DNA from: Uranotaenia lowii
Lineage: Eukaryota; Arthropoda; Insecta; Diptera; Culicidae
Assembly (NCBI RefSeq): GCF_029784155.1
Contig: NC_073692.1
Coordinates: 428,711,324-428,775,323 of the forward strand
Length of the DNA stretch: 64,000 nucleotides
Reading direction: 5' to 3'
The notes under the pieces were generated by a model. It was not told where the DNA came from. It was given only the letters and a program-made list of their open reading frames with translations, and searched no databases. Position numbers and translations under genes: made by a program. The first letter of the stretch is position 1; the number at the start of each line of letters is the position of its first letter. Shown in pieces: positions 12,450 to 24,531 of this stretch.

Positions 12450-15400
12450 ACCCTAGAATTGAGTCTTCAACCGGAACTTAATCCAGGAAAAGTAACGAGC
12501 GACCGATTCGCTAATTCGAGCTTTTCCAGTGAACTTTTTCCCGGACCCTGATGGGAATGTTCCTTCCTAGCGCTGTCATGTCGTCAGAAAATTGTCTATT
12601 TCCCTACCATTTCCATATTTGGCACCGGAACACAGGGAGTACGAAACGAAATAAAAAAAACACAACAAAACCAATATTAGACAAAACAACAATGCCATCC
12701 GTGGAGAGACCAGTGCTGGGATACAAAAAGAAAAACACCGCCACACATTGTCATATCATAGCCCTCGGGCACAGCGAGATGATGATGGTGATAACAGCAG
12801 CGGAGCGGGAAAAAAGCGAAGCTGAAAACTATACGTACAGAAAGAGATACATCACAAATTTTACATAACACAGCACTCATGCTAATAGAGAAAGCGAGCG
12901 ACAGAGAAAGAGAGAGATAGAGAAAGTATGGTACAATGCAATGGTCGCATAACCACCAGCAGCCTGTAGCCAGTAGCAGCCTGTTAGCGGGATGGAAATT
13001 CTATAAAAAGCCTACTCTCCTGTGTATATAGACAAGTGAAATGTGGTGAAAATATGTGGCCATGGCATGTTGGTCCAAGCAATCCTTGCAGAAAACCAGC
13101 TGAAGGAATGCCGTAGCTCGTTATATAGTTACATTACAAAACGGAAACATCGGAAGAAAAAGAACACGGGAGAGATAGCGCAATGAACGATGCGGATTAA
13201 ATATACCAGCCAAGCAAGGGAAGCGAGGGAAGAATTGTCCTTCTGTTAGTGGCGCTTTTCGAACGGAATGAAACGGAACAGAACGGAATACGACCGAGCG
13301 ACACATGAAGCAATAGGCCGGGTCTTACTTAGTAGGCCACTTTTACCCTAGTACAAACCTATTGCTGCTGCTACTGACTCTTGCGAGTTCTCAATACAAC
13401 AATGCACCAGATAGCTACCTTAACATACATGTCGTTGCCTGTTGCCTGATGTGTTTGGTTATGGTTGTTGAATAACCTAGTAGGCCAGTAATAGTCCCCA
13501 TTATTCAGGTGCCTTTTCGTAGCACACCAAAAAAAAGTGAAGCTAGTAGTAGCTGCTGCAAAAAAACGAGTTACACTTCAACAGGTTTCAGCTCAAAGCG
13601 CTTCGAAATCCCGAAACAAACAGCTCTATCCTTTGGTGATGGCGGTGATGGTGGTGATGCTGGCGTAACAGAATCGGGCACTCTGTTCGACTTTAGCTTA
13701 ACAACAGCCCTGGTCCCTGAGCCTACGGCCAAAAGGAAACGGAAAGCCAAATACAAAACACTGTTTCGAATCGAATGGAAAATCAAATATTCATGCCCGG
13801 GGGCACCAAAAGGAAAAAGCTCTCTGCTGTGGATGTCTCCCAACTCTCCTCGGTCTCTGGACCCAGTCAGTGGCATCGTCAGTGTGGTGTATTTATAGGC
13901 TCGAATTGGGATCTGCTGGATGAATGTAGGTACAAACGTCGGTACATTTGTTGTTGTTGTTTGACCGGAAAAACACAGGACCGCAAACTTAATTTGACCG
14001 ACCAGAACTATTATCTAGTGGTGGTGCGGGGTGCTGCTTCACGTTTCGTTTTCCTACTGTGTACCGGTCAGTTAGTTAGTTGAGAGCTCGGTAGAGCTGC
14101 CCAAAGTCCCCAACGGTGGCCAGCCAAACAATAACAGTCAGCGTGTGTGTGCGAGTGTGGCGTGGCGAATTTACTAGCCAAGTGAGATGATAATTTAACT
14201 GTTGCCGAGTGTTTATGCGAGTGTTGATTTGGTGGGGTGAATGTGAAAAAAACTAAAAGGTATAAACAAAGGTTATGCTGATCTCACTGGCAGATGATAC
14301 TAATTCTTTCGGTCAGCTCTAAAATAATGAAAAGTTTCGAGCTCTCTGGAGCCACAATCTTCAGCACTGGCTAACTTATCACAAAAAAGGGGTACTAGTA
14401 GATACAGCTAAAATGTACCTCAGGAACTTGATAGTATCAATCTGAAAAAAAAGTTGATGCTTTCGGTTGCTTAAGTTTGTATCGAATTCAAAAAAACTTT
14501 TTAAATTAATTTTTGAGCGGTTCAAAATGATTTATGCTTGACATGTCTAGGTGCCTATACGAATATGCTATTTTCTTTTAATAAAAAATTAGCAACTTAA
14601 ATTAGCGTAAAAACGAATATAAAAAGTTTTAAAAATTGCAAATGCTGATCTCACTAACAATTGGAACTGGGGGGAAATTATGAATCCTATTCGATTCGAG
14701 TTACCCGTTTCGAGTTGAACTCGAATCGAACTAGAATCAGTATTACGAATCTCGTTCGAGTTCTAAATTTTAAAGTACTAGATTTCGAGTAAATCGGGTA
14801 AATCGGGTAGTTATTAATGACCTAAGGGTATAAATAAGGTGTACATTTGCCTATATTTACATTAATGATGGGTGCATACCAAATACCGATTTTTTCGGGC
14901 TTGAAAATACCGATTTTAATGAGGCATGCGAATGTTGCTGATCGTGAGATGAGTATTGTTGTACCTCCGGGAACCGACATAAAAGAACTCATACCCTTTT
15001 CAAATAGTTATTCTTATTCCTTCCAGTCCTATCCTTATGATCCTCTGACTCCCCTCCTAAAAGTTTCAACATGCTAAACCTATTCTACAAAGCTTCTGTA
15101 TACTCCTATCGATCCCATCCTTTTTTCCTGTGAATCCCCTCCTAAAAGTTGCCCCTGTGACGTAAGGTTCGTTGACTGCTGCTTCTAGGATCTAGGATGC
15201 TTGGAATTATATAGACCAGTGTTCCCAAAATCACTTATTTTCTATGAATGTTCCTGATTGCACTTCGCAACTGAACGTACAGCGGTCGGGTTTCGTTATT
15301 GATTGCTACTGGATCCGATCATCGATTGTTCAATTCATCTGTGAAATACAGATCACCTTGCACGATGCTTGCTGTCAAAACAGTGCAGCACCATCATCAA

Positions 15401-16184
15401 ATTTGAATCTCACCAATGAGCGATGCATACGGCGAATCATATTGGTCTTCGATCAGGAGTGAATGGTTCAGACAGTGAGTGAGTGATACATGAAACCGAT
15501 CATAAGCGAATGTTGTTTGATTTTAAATATAGCTAATTAATAAATTTACTTGTTTTTATATAATTTTTTTTTGCATCAGTATGAACAAAATCATGTTTGT
15601 GAGGGAAAGATGTTCACTTTCACTGTGTTTTCAATTTTTACAAGTTCACTTATTAAATTGTCGTCCGTTACGTTAAAATTACTGAGAATCTATGGTGTCC
15701 CGCTCAACTGTTTGATTTTTCTCGTCCTGCAAAAAAATAATTTTGAATTTCTAATAAATCAGGCAGATACTGAGTGAGCGACATTCAGAATGGATCAGTT
15801 TGTATTTCACTCATCTCCGATAGGCGATGTTTGCAAAACCGATGATTCTTAATGATACGACTCAGTTTGCATAGCTGAGTGGAGCGCTGATCGAGATTGC
15901 ATATCAGTCAGGCGAAGCAGTTGCGAGAGGCGCTATCCCATTATACAATTAGAATGTTTCCAACAAGAAACGCATCCTGAGTGTTTGTTTTGATTGATTT
16001 TCGGAACACTGATAGAAACAATGATAAAGAAACAGAATTGTAATGCAGAAAATGTGCTCATATAAATACTGTTTTTGAAGGTCCATATATATCCAATGGT
16101 TGATAATACCAGCAACACTCCTTCAAATTTGTGCTTGCCTGGAATAGTTCTTAAATCAGCTATTTTTTCAGGTAAAATCTCCAT
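12450..16184. other. Unassigned region, partly GC-richer
   Basis: No gene could be supported. 12470-14270 is less AT-rich than its surroundings and holds an uninterrupted frame at 13509-13898 (+) without an ATG and without a domain, a TATAAAAAG at 13002-13010, and an arthropod-type initiator TCAGTT at 14068. It might contain a promoter or 5' untranslated exon of a host gene, but nothing in it proves that. 14270-16184 is AT-rich with repeated TGCTGATCTCACT motifs (14276 and 14643). Confidence 0.4.
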
Positions 16185-18296
16185 AGCTTACGTTAACAGC
16201 CAAAGTATGTGTGCTCGTAAACTTGCTTAACTAGACGAGTTACGTGATTTACAAAGGACTTCTAATGTTGGTATTATTTGCATTAGCGAAACGTGGCTCA
16301 AAGGCAATGTAGATGGAGATTTAATTTCAATTGATGGTTAGAATATTTTTAGAAATGGTCGAGTTGGCAGACTAGGCGGAGGCGTAATCATATACTTGGA
16401 AAGGAATCTAAGAGCATCTGTTGTACTAAAATCAACGGATGCTGATAGTCAAGTAACCACGGAGTACTTACTTCTCCACATTTGTTCAGGCTGTAAAAAG
16501 TTTTTGATATTAGAATTCTATAACCCCCCTATTATTGATTGTTCAGACTTATCAAACAGCATTTTTTTCTGATTATTCTTTGCAATATCAAAAAATCTAT
16601 CTGCTCGGCGATCTTAACACAATCTCTTTGACAATCGATCAGTTAGAACTAGCAATTTCCGAGATGTTATAACCTTGAATAATGCTTCTTCTTTATATCA
16701 ATGGATGTTCGCAGCTTATAATAACTCCAGATTATTCAGAGTATTCTCAGATTCAATCAAATTGATTTCCCTGTATTATCTAATCATGTCCTTATTTTCG
16801 CTTCTTTAAATGTTGATAAAGAAACAACAAACGAATTTCGTACCTTCAGAGACTACAATAAAATTAATATACCTCTACTGAATAAAGAACTTAATGCAGT
16901 CGATTGGGGTCCGTTTTACAGTGTCGATGATACAAATATTTTAACAGAATATCTCTATCTAACATTAAAGAATTTGTTTGAAATATGTGCTCCCTTTAGA
17001 AAATGTTCATCCGTAAGAATTCACAACCCATGGTTTGATGCCAGTATAACCAAAGCTATGGTCGGCTGGAATTTAGCTTTCAATCAATGGAAATCATCCC
17101 GCAGAAATGAGCATTTACACTTTACAAATTGATTCGCAATCGAGTTAATACAATTGTACTAACTGCAAAGAAAGATATTTCAAAAGATTTCTTGATCCAA
17201 AACTACCGTCTAAAATTTTGTGACAGCGTTGAAGAGCATCTAAAGTTAGCAAAGTAGATGAACAACCTTTGTGTTGCGGATAAAGTTGAAACAAAACACC
17301 GATTCTCGATAGCAGATGCTTCAAACTGCAAAGTGTATTCATTAATTAAAATGGGAGGATAATATAATGATTATCAAAGTAGGTAACTTACAATTAACTA
17401 TCAAAGCAAAAAACGTTGGTTAAGTAATTCATCGGACTAATCAGAAACGAGTTATCTGTGGCTTTACCGGTAAGGTGTAAACCAGTTTTCTTATTTCCCT
17501 TTTAATTGTGCAAATAACTGTTGTACTACTGTAACGCGTAATGTAAACAACTTCAGTCTCTTCGCGATGCGGCTAAGGAAATCAATGTTAAACAGGTAAG
17601 TTTTATAAAAAAGTAATTTTAGTAAAAAAGAATACCTGATACATCTAATCGAACACGTTTTACTATCATTACACGCCCATTTGACGTCTCTCAATTGTTT
17701 TTGCTCCTACCATTCCTTAGTGATCGATTGGTTAAGTCGCCGAAACTCACTTATCAGACCTCGGCACAGTGGGTTCGACAACACTTTGAATAATTTTACA
17801 GCTGACGAAATTAATGATACTTTTTTTTAAATCAATCACAAGCAATACAACAATTGACTAGACGAGTTTACAATCTAGTTTAAATTATTTTTCTCTTTAT
17901 CAGATTCAAGAAACCGATGCAGTTGTAAGTTTATCCGAAATCGATTCAAACACTGTTAGATTAGATGATATTCCTCTAAAGTTTATAAGGAAAAATTATC
18001 CCTAGCATAATTCAACCACTAACTTACTTGTTCAACAAAATAATTACAACGAACAAATATTCAAAATGTTGGAAAACATCAAACATTATTCCCATTAGAA
18101 AAAAGTCAACTCAAAATACTATTGAGAACTTGCGACCAATTAGCACTCTAAGCAGGTTTAAAGAAGCAAATCAGCAGGTACTTGATGGAAAACAAACTAA
18201 ATAATTAGTGATTTTCAATCTGGATACCACCAAAACAATAGCACCAAAACTGCAATGATAAGTGTGTTTGATGACATAAGTGTTGAAATTGATTAA
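16185..18296 (+). pseudogene. Decayed non-LTR retrotransposon (endonuclease and RT start)
   Basis: Across frameshifts and stops the + strand reads like a LINE ORF2. An AP-endonuclease segment (ISETWLKGN near 16278, then RVGRLGGGVIIYLE near 16360) is followed by a linker around 16830-17110 (NPWFDASITKAM). Reverse-transcriptase starting motifs come last: IIPIRKKSTQNTIENLRPIS near 18086-18145 and FQSGYHQNNSTKTAM near 18215. The element is 5'-incomplete and stops just before the catalytic RT core, near 18296. A stretch at 17345-17810 does not fit and looks inserted. Jockey/I/Loner-like clades are possible; I cannot choose. It is not functional. Confidence 0.7.
17716..17792 (+). other. tRNA-like segment, possible SINE head
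   Basis: Contains an A-box-like GATTGGTTAAGTCG and a B-box-like GTGGGTTCGACAAC with spacing compatible with a tRNA-derived Pol III promoter, inside the stretch that interrupts the LINE. No convincing cloverleaf; a chance match is possible. Confidence 0.35.
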
Positions 18297-18897
18297 TCCC
18301 AACAGCACAAAACAGTGCTGGGGATTTTTTTGTCCAAGATTTCGGCGATGTTGCCACATATTTTATTTTAAGAGGGATCAGATGTCGCTTCTCTCATATG
18401 AAGGTTCACTAAGTTAACCTACACATGTTTGTGGTAGATAGATGCTTGAGAATGAAATCAATGAACAGACTCAACATTCCTTGTTGGCAAAAGATGTGTG
18501 TGGAAAGTGGATGAGTGTGTTAATGAACTGTGGCAATGAAATACTACTGCTATGATTGGAGCAGATGGCGGCAACGTTACACGTTTTGTCTATGTATCGT
18601 GTGACCAACATCTTTTAAATAAGTGGTCGTGAATCTCGTTTTTCAGCTTTTTTTCTTCAGATTTAAGCTTTTTTGCCTTGAGAGCATAGGAGACGAAAGC
18701 TTAAATCTGAGCAAAAAGGCTTAAATCTGTCAAAAAGAGGGGTAAAAAAGGGGAAATCTGAGAGATGTGCTCCATACGGTTTGAATAGCGTTGCCGCCGC
18801 CTGGATTGGGGAAATGTATATTGCATGTAGTAGTGAGCTCGGAGAAACATCATAAAGTATCACCACTACATTAGTAAATCGAGGATGAACAAAATTA

Positions 18898-20471
18898 GGG
18901 GGCATCCATAAATTACGTAACGCTCCTAGGGGGGGAGGGAGTAAGCTCGAGCGTTACGAATTGTGACATAGGGGAGGGGGGGAGGTATGCTCCTCGTTAC
19001 GTAACGATTTTTTCCTTAAAAATTTCAGTTTAAACGCAGCTATTTTTATGTCATGCATTTTTTGCGAAATGAGATGCAAACAAAAATCAGCTTTAAAATT
19101 GCAAGTTTCAACATGATTGAAGCTGGTTTGTAACTTTTCCTCTTTAAAGATTCTGAGATAAACTCCTTAAAATGCTTATTGAATATCCTTGAAATAATCG
19201 TTGGAAAACCGAATATTAGGTACATTTACTCCCAAGAACTCAATTCAACCTTAACACGGAAATTTTACTATTTTTTTCTCAATTGATTTAAAAAAAACGC
19301 AATTTAAAAAAAAATGCAAATGAAATACAATCAGTGGAGTATATTTTGCATAACAAGTTATGTTCCCTGAATAATATAACGTAAACAAGGTAGATCATCA
19401 GTTAACAAGCACAGAGCTTCTCGTATTAAGACAATCAATTTATTTTATCAGAGAGTTATCATCAATGAGTACTAAGAAGCGTTTTGGATGGATATTAATT
19501 CCGTTATGAAGAACGTTAAAAAAATTGTGAAATCTTTCTTTACCTTCACCCAAAATAATTTTCACTTAAAAAATAAGTGACATCTGTAGTAAATTATCGC
19601 CATACGTAATTTCATTTGAATTTTAAGTGATGGGTCAAGTGAATTCACTTAAGTGACCGGTCAAGTGAATGAAACTAGGAAATTCGAGTGAAATTTATCT
19701 GAGTTTCTAAGTAAGTTTCTAGTTAATTATCTCACGCGTTTTTAAATAAAAGAACATTTATAAAACACCACTTCGATTTCAAATACTTACATTACGCTTT
19801 CACCATAAATTTATTGATTGGAAAATTCCATCGTAATTCCAAGGCAGATCGGTTACTGCTGATAGTGCGACTTCTTAATCTTCCCTGCTGCAAACCAGAA
19901 AATCTGTCCAGTTCAACCCACAAGCTGAAACATGATAACACCTTTAAATAACTTTTCCTTACATCACGTTTAACACAAACTACCGCCAAAATCGCCTAGT
20001 AAAGAATTGGGAAAATCCAAATCCAGCATAAGCTTTAGACGCTGCTCTTTAAAATTTGCCATTTTGAACTCTGAAAATGAACACAACCGACCCGACATTC
20101 ACTTGAAATTCAAGTGATGGGGAAGTGAATATTTTTTCTCACTTTAAATTCAAGTGACGACTGAAGTGAATGTGGATAAATTCACTTGAAATTTAAGTGA
20201 CTGCCAAGTGAAATGTATATGTCGCACTTGAATGGAAGAAAATCACTGGATCCTTGTTTTTAAGTGAAAAATCATGTGTATTTTAAGAGTGGATTTGGGT
20301 TCAGTGTTCGAAAATCAGTATTTAAAACATGAGCAAAGGGGGGGGGGGGTAATTATTAGGGTTACGTAATTTTCATAGGGGGGTACGTCAAAGTGTTACG
20401 ATTTGTGACATACGGGGGGGAGGGGGTCAAAAAAGTGCATTTTTTGCGTTACGTAATTTATGGATGCCGCC
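18898..20471. mobile_element. TTA-flanked terminal-inverted-repeat element
   Basis: The left end GGGGGCATCCATAAATTACG (18898) and the reverse complement of the right end, GGCGGCATCCATAAATTACG, match for at least 26 bp, and both sides are flanked by TTA (18895-18897 and 20472-20474). A 3-bp TTA duplication suggests a PIF/Harbinger-like or mosquito 3-bp MITE family. Subterminal G runs with GTTACG and TGTGACAT motifs recur at both ends. A second element appears nested at 19558-20271. Confidence 0.8.
19558..20271. mobile_element. Nested element rich in AAGTGA/TCACTT motifs
   Basis: Bounded by ATTTTCACTTAAAAA at the left and TTTTTAAGTGAAAAAT at the right, which are inverted copies. Both subterminal regions (19620-19690 and 20095-20250) are packed with TCAAGTGAA and TTCACTTGA motifs in both orientations. 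Between them lies a short minus-strand frame starting ATGGCAAATTTTAAAG at about 20063, stopped after some 30 codons. Target duplication not resolved. Confidence 0.5.
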
Positions 20472-21879
20472 TTAGTGGGAGTTGGATGATAGTCGGTCGA
20501 GTCAATCATTGAACGAGGTTTAGACCGAAGTGATGCGTTCTTTTTCCAGGAGACTCAAATGTAAAATCTGCGATTGTAGCTAAGACAATGTGTACGTTTT
20601 CAACGTTCTTCAAAGAAAAAATTAATAATTTTAAATTTTTTGTCTATTATTTCAACTGAGTCAGTTTCAACTAAATTTTTCTGCTGCTGTTGGCGATAAT
20701 GTTAGCAGGGATGCCAGGTGGTTTTTGCCATAAACCAGGACACAATGAAGGATTTCAAGATTTTTCAAGACACCACTAATTCTGCCTTAATTGCATAAAT
20801 AGAGGCGAATTACAGGTACTGTTCTATTACTTTCATCAGTATAACTAGTTTATTACAGATTTATTCGATATTCCGATAATTTAACTGTAAGTTCAGTTGC
20901 AATTTAAAATCAGGACAGTTCAGTACATTTCAGTTGGAACATTGCGAGGGGGGACAATAAAAAATAATGCGAAAAACAAATAAATTGGAATAAATTGCAC
21001 GAAAGCTTGTATGCAACAAAATTGCATACAACATCATTGCACAAAACCTATAAATTAAGTTTTTTTTTCGAATATACAACAAAATCAAGTATATAAAAAC
21101 TTCCATCTTCCAAAATTTGTATTGTGGTCTAGAAATCTTCCAGATATTTGAATATTTTTGTCAAAATTGACATAAAATACTTCAAACTTTATTTATTCCC
21201 CCCTTCGGGTTTTTTGGAAATCTCGTCGAGGGGGGGGGGGGGGCGGTATGGGTTGACAAAGAAGAAATTGATATTTGTTCCAGCCTTATTTCCCGTTAAA
21301 ACTTTGAACAAATAAAAACATCTCCGCCTATTGTAAGCAATACACTAAAGGTGAGAGCAAGCTTGCCGTATTTTGATTTACTATTTTTCGATTTCCAACA
21401 CTAGCCGAAATTTTCTTCCTCTTTAACGACACTCATGTTTTAAAAAAATGGATTCTTCCCAAATTCCAGGGAAGCCATCCTTTAAATTATTTGATCCTAG
21501 TAGCATAGCATAGCAGAGGACGACTACACACATCTTGCATTGGCTGATACACGAGGTACAACTTATAATCAAGCCCAACACAAGATGCCAAAATAAGTAC
21601 TTGATTTCAATACTCATTTCAAGTGTTGTTATTGAGAATCAGTGTGGTACCCACAATGCACACCGTGGCAAATCAATGTAATCATATAGGGATAGTCTGA
21701 ACAGCTAAATGAACTTTTCAGGTGCAGACAACTCATACGGCCCTACATGTAAAGATGCTGTTTCACACAAAAAAGGGAAGGACTATTAGTTTTGATGGGA
21801 AATCCTACTTGGCAGATAAAATTGATGAATAAAGAAATATAATGTTCACAAATAAACAAATAAAATAGAAAGAGCTCAC
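20472..21879. other. No recognisable gene
   Basis: AT-rich, with a G run at 21230-21242. A minus-strand ATG frame at 21423-21617 begins with a hydrophobic stretch (FWHLVLGLIISC) that could pass as a signal peptide, but its remainder has no recognisable features. Confidence 0.5.
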
Positions 21880-22178
21880 CAATGTTTTGTGATAATGCTG
21901 ACGAACATGGGGGATGATAAAGGAACCTATTGCCACTTCAGATCTTGAAACAACGAGGCAAAACTCCTTTGAAATTCCTGGACAGCGGTCCGAGCTGCTT
22001 TCAGGATTCCCCGGGAAGTAGATTGGGGTTTTTCTCGATATCAACCCTTGTGTTATTCGTGGTCCGGCCTTGAAGCAATTTCTCAATTCCATCTGTTGCT
22101 CTCCCTGCATGACGAACTTTGTCCCGGGTTGATCCGGAAATCGTAGGTAGACCACTATTAGCTCTTCCGCAACTTTCA
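21880..22178 (-). CDS. Possible coding exon, unknown protein
   Basis: On the minus strand a 299-nt stretch free of stops is bounded by an acceptor-like TTTATAG and a donor-like TTG/GTGAGC. The predicted 99 residues (for example VVYLRFPDQPGTKF and KTPIYFPGNPESSSD) have balanced, non-repetitive composition unlike the AT-rich chance frames around it. I do not recognise the protein family. A minus-strand frame upstream (22305-22490; SWLGECIDTAHLIREVINRK) might belong to the same gene. No start codon or further exons are established. It could equally be a remnant of an unknown transposon. Based only on open frame and splice-like ends. Confidence 0.3.
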
Positions 22179-22639
22179 CTATAAATGCTACATATTATAT
22201 ACTTTTTCCGGTTAACTCCACTTTGTTGGGATAGAAAACTCAGAAATACTTCACCGTAATCATAAATTCACAATTTAAAATTTATTTCTCGGATTAATTT
22301 TACTTCAAAGCAATGAAAATTGAAACAAGCGAAAAAAAAATCTGTAAATTATTCGATCCCAGTATTTGCAATATTCATTTGTGAATCGGGAACCGAAAAG
22401 CTTTCTATTAATCACTTCGCGTATCAAGTGAGCCGTATCAATGCACTCCCCCAACCAGGATTTAGCATTCAGAAATAAAGCACAAACCACTCCGAGAACT
22501 ACTGACGATCACTTATGCAAACATTTTCCACTGTATTGTTCTACAATTTATTTTTAAACTTGAATTTAATTGAGAATTTTGATATGGACGAAAACAAAAA
22601 CGCGTGCGTCGCCCCAAAGTCATGGCTTACTCCTTTTTG

Positions 22640-23170
22640 CTTAGATCCCGTTCCTTGTTTGGACCCTCATACTGATCTATTTCCGCATCACTGCCCAGAT
22701 CCAGAACTTGATTCTGATTTTGATCCTGGCCCTGATACTGATTCCGTTCAAGATCCCGGTCCTTAACTTGATACTCACTCTGAAACTGATCTTAACGTTA
22801 TATCCGATCCTAATCCTTGTCCCGAACCAGAACCTTATTCGGAACATAACCTTCTTCTGCATCTGATTTTGATTGAGATTCGGTTTTGGATTCAGATTCA
22901 GTTTTAGATATGGATTCAGATTCGGATTCCATTGTGAAGTCGGATCCATACTTAGATTCAGATCAGAATTGGAAAGCGAGTTAGAAAATTCGAATTTGTA
23001 TCTCGGAGTCCGGATTCGTATTCTGAATTTAAGATTTCGTACTTCGGGTTTCGTATTTGGATTTTAAGTTTCGAATTTTGGATTTGGGAGTTCGGATTTT
23101 GAAATTCAGATCTCGGAGTTTAGATTTTTTATCTTAAAATCGGTTTTTCCGATACCAGTTTTTGGATTTC
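22640..23170. repeat. Degenerate GATTC/GATCC-type simple repeat
   Basis: Dense, imperfect repetition of GATTCNGATYC-like 6- and 12-mers, drifting from GATCCNGATCCTGA (22640-22830) to GATTCAGATTC (22870-22990) and then to ATTTCGGATTTTG (23000-23170). Frames on both strands are low-complexity and not genes. Confidence 0.75.
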
Positions 23171-24089
23171 GGAATCGGATTCTTGCCAGCTTTAATGAAT
23201 CATAAACAACAGCTTGGTTGAATTGAATCTTTTTCCTTTCTTTCAGCTTTCAGCTTTTTTATAAAATACACACATATAGGCATGACAATTGCAAAACCAT
23301 TTCACAATTCATATGTTTTTGTGCCCAGAATGCCCTTATATAGATAACCGTGTTGGTGGAAATCAATGGGTAGTTTTTTTTAAATTCCTAAGAGCAACTA
23401 ACGACAGCTTATTTCACATGGAGAGCATAACAAACCCATCAACTTTGTGCCAACATTGTAAATCTTCTACTACACCAAAATTTTCTGAACAATTTACAAT
23501 GAATTTGACAGTCTAAAGCTTTTTTTTAAAAAAAAAGTTGAAGAGGTAGTATATAACACTACCGTGATCGTAGAATTACGAATAAAATTACTAGATTTTT
23601 GAGTCAACTCAATTCTATGCTGATCGCTCAAACCCTAAATGCACCTAACCCCAATATTTTTTTTTTTAATTTATGCATTTTTTCCTTCTGTGAATGTTTT
23701 TTTTTAAATCCCAAGAGGCCGTTCACTATCATATTCGTCATATTCTATTTGAAATTTTGTTCGGTCGTGTTATTTTTGTTATCGCATTCTTGTTTGGTCC
23801 CTTTTTAAAACCGATCGAACAATCTGAAATGTTCCAAGTTTACACATTAGAGGGAAAAAATTCAAAAACAAAAAAAAAATCCTGCAAAACAGGTTTTATG
23901 CATAACCCTCCATATGCAAAGAATTCTCTCTTGAATTCAATCCCTTGGCATAACCCTCGTTTTCTAAACATTCAAAGCAATTATTTAATTGTAATTGTGA
24001 TTTTAATTTACGGAACCATAAGTTACAAAATATCTTAGTGACTAGGTTTATTTGAACGAGACTCCTTTATGGAACAAACAGTTAGTATC
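23171..24089. other. No recognisable gene
   Basis: AT-rich with many poly-T runs; short open frames only. Confidence 0.5.
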
Positions 24090-24531
24090 AGGAACCAAAA
24101 ATTCAAAACGTTGGATGTTTGAGAACATCAATTCAACTTTCCGTAGTGGTAGACATCCTAGACTCTGCTGCTGGTTTTCTACACATCACGAACAAACGCC
24201 GTCGCTTACTGCGACCACACGAGATGACGCTCCAGTAACAAGTAAAGCTCGCGCGCTGTAGTTACTGGCCTTTTATAACCTTCCAGCTTGTCCAACACGA
24301 TGAAAATTACCACAATGTTCGACAAGTTTAAAAGTTATAAAAGGCCATCAGCTTCAACGCGCAAGCTTTATTTGTTAATGGAGCGTCATATCGTTTGGTC
24401 GCAGTAAGCGACGGCGGTTGTTCGTGATGTGAAGAAAACTAGCAGCAAAGAAGCAGAGTTTACGAGTTAACCACTACGGAACTAACGCTTTCAAACATCC
24501 AGCGCTTTGATAAGTCGGCTTCCTGATACTG
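24090..24531. repeat. Palindrome with two divergent TATA boxes
   Basis: The left arm (24090-24281) and right arm (24333-24531) are inverted copies with small differences: AGTATCAGGAA/TTCCTGATACT at the outside, CGTCGCTTACTGCGACC/GGTCGCAGTAAGCGACG in the middle, and GGCCTTTTATAAC/GTTATAAAAGGCC at the inside. The short spacer also pairs partly. Each arm thus carries TTATAAAAGGCC pointing outwards, the arrangement of a divergent promoter pair. Near 24427 the right arm reads ATG, six bases, then AAAACTAGC, faintly like a histone H2B start. No intact ORF follows. Confidence 0.8.

Noticed and set aside
8055..12551. Long open frames up to 1134 codons in the minisatellite (MTK, SIL, NFV, CQF repeats)
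   Set aside because: A 9-bp unit with no stop in most phases keeps frames open on both strands; no unique sequence, no codon bias.
13509..13898. 129-codon open frame
   Set aside because: Starts with GTG, no ATG, no domain and no clear splice sites; kept only as a note on the region.
18273..18330. Hairpin plus T run as a terminator
   Set aside because: Rho-independent terminators do not apply in this eukaryotic setting; the stem is short.
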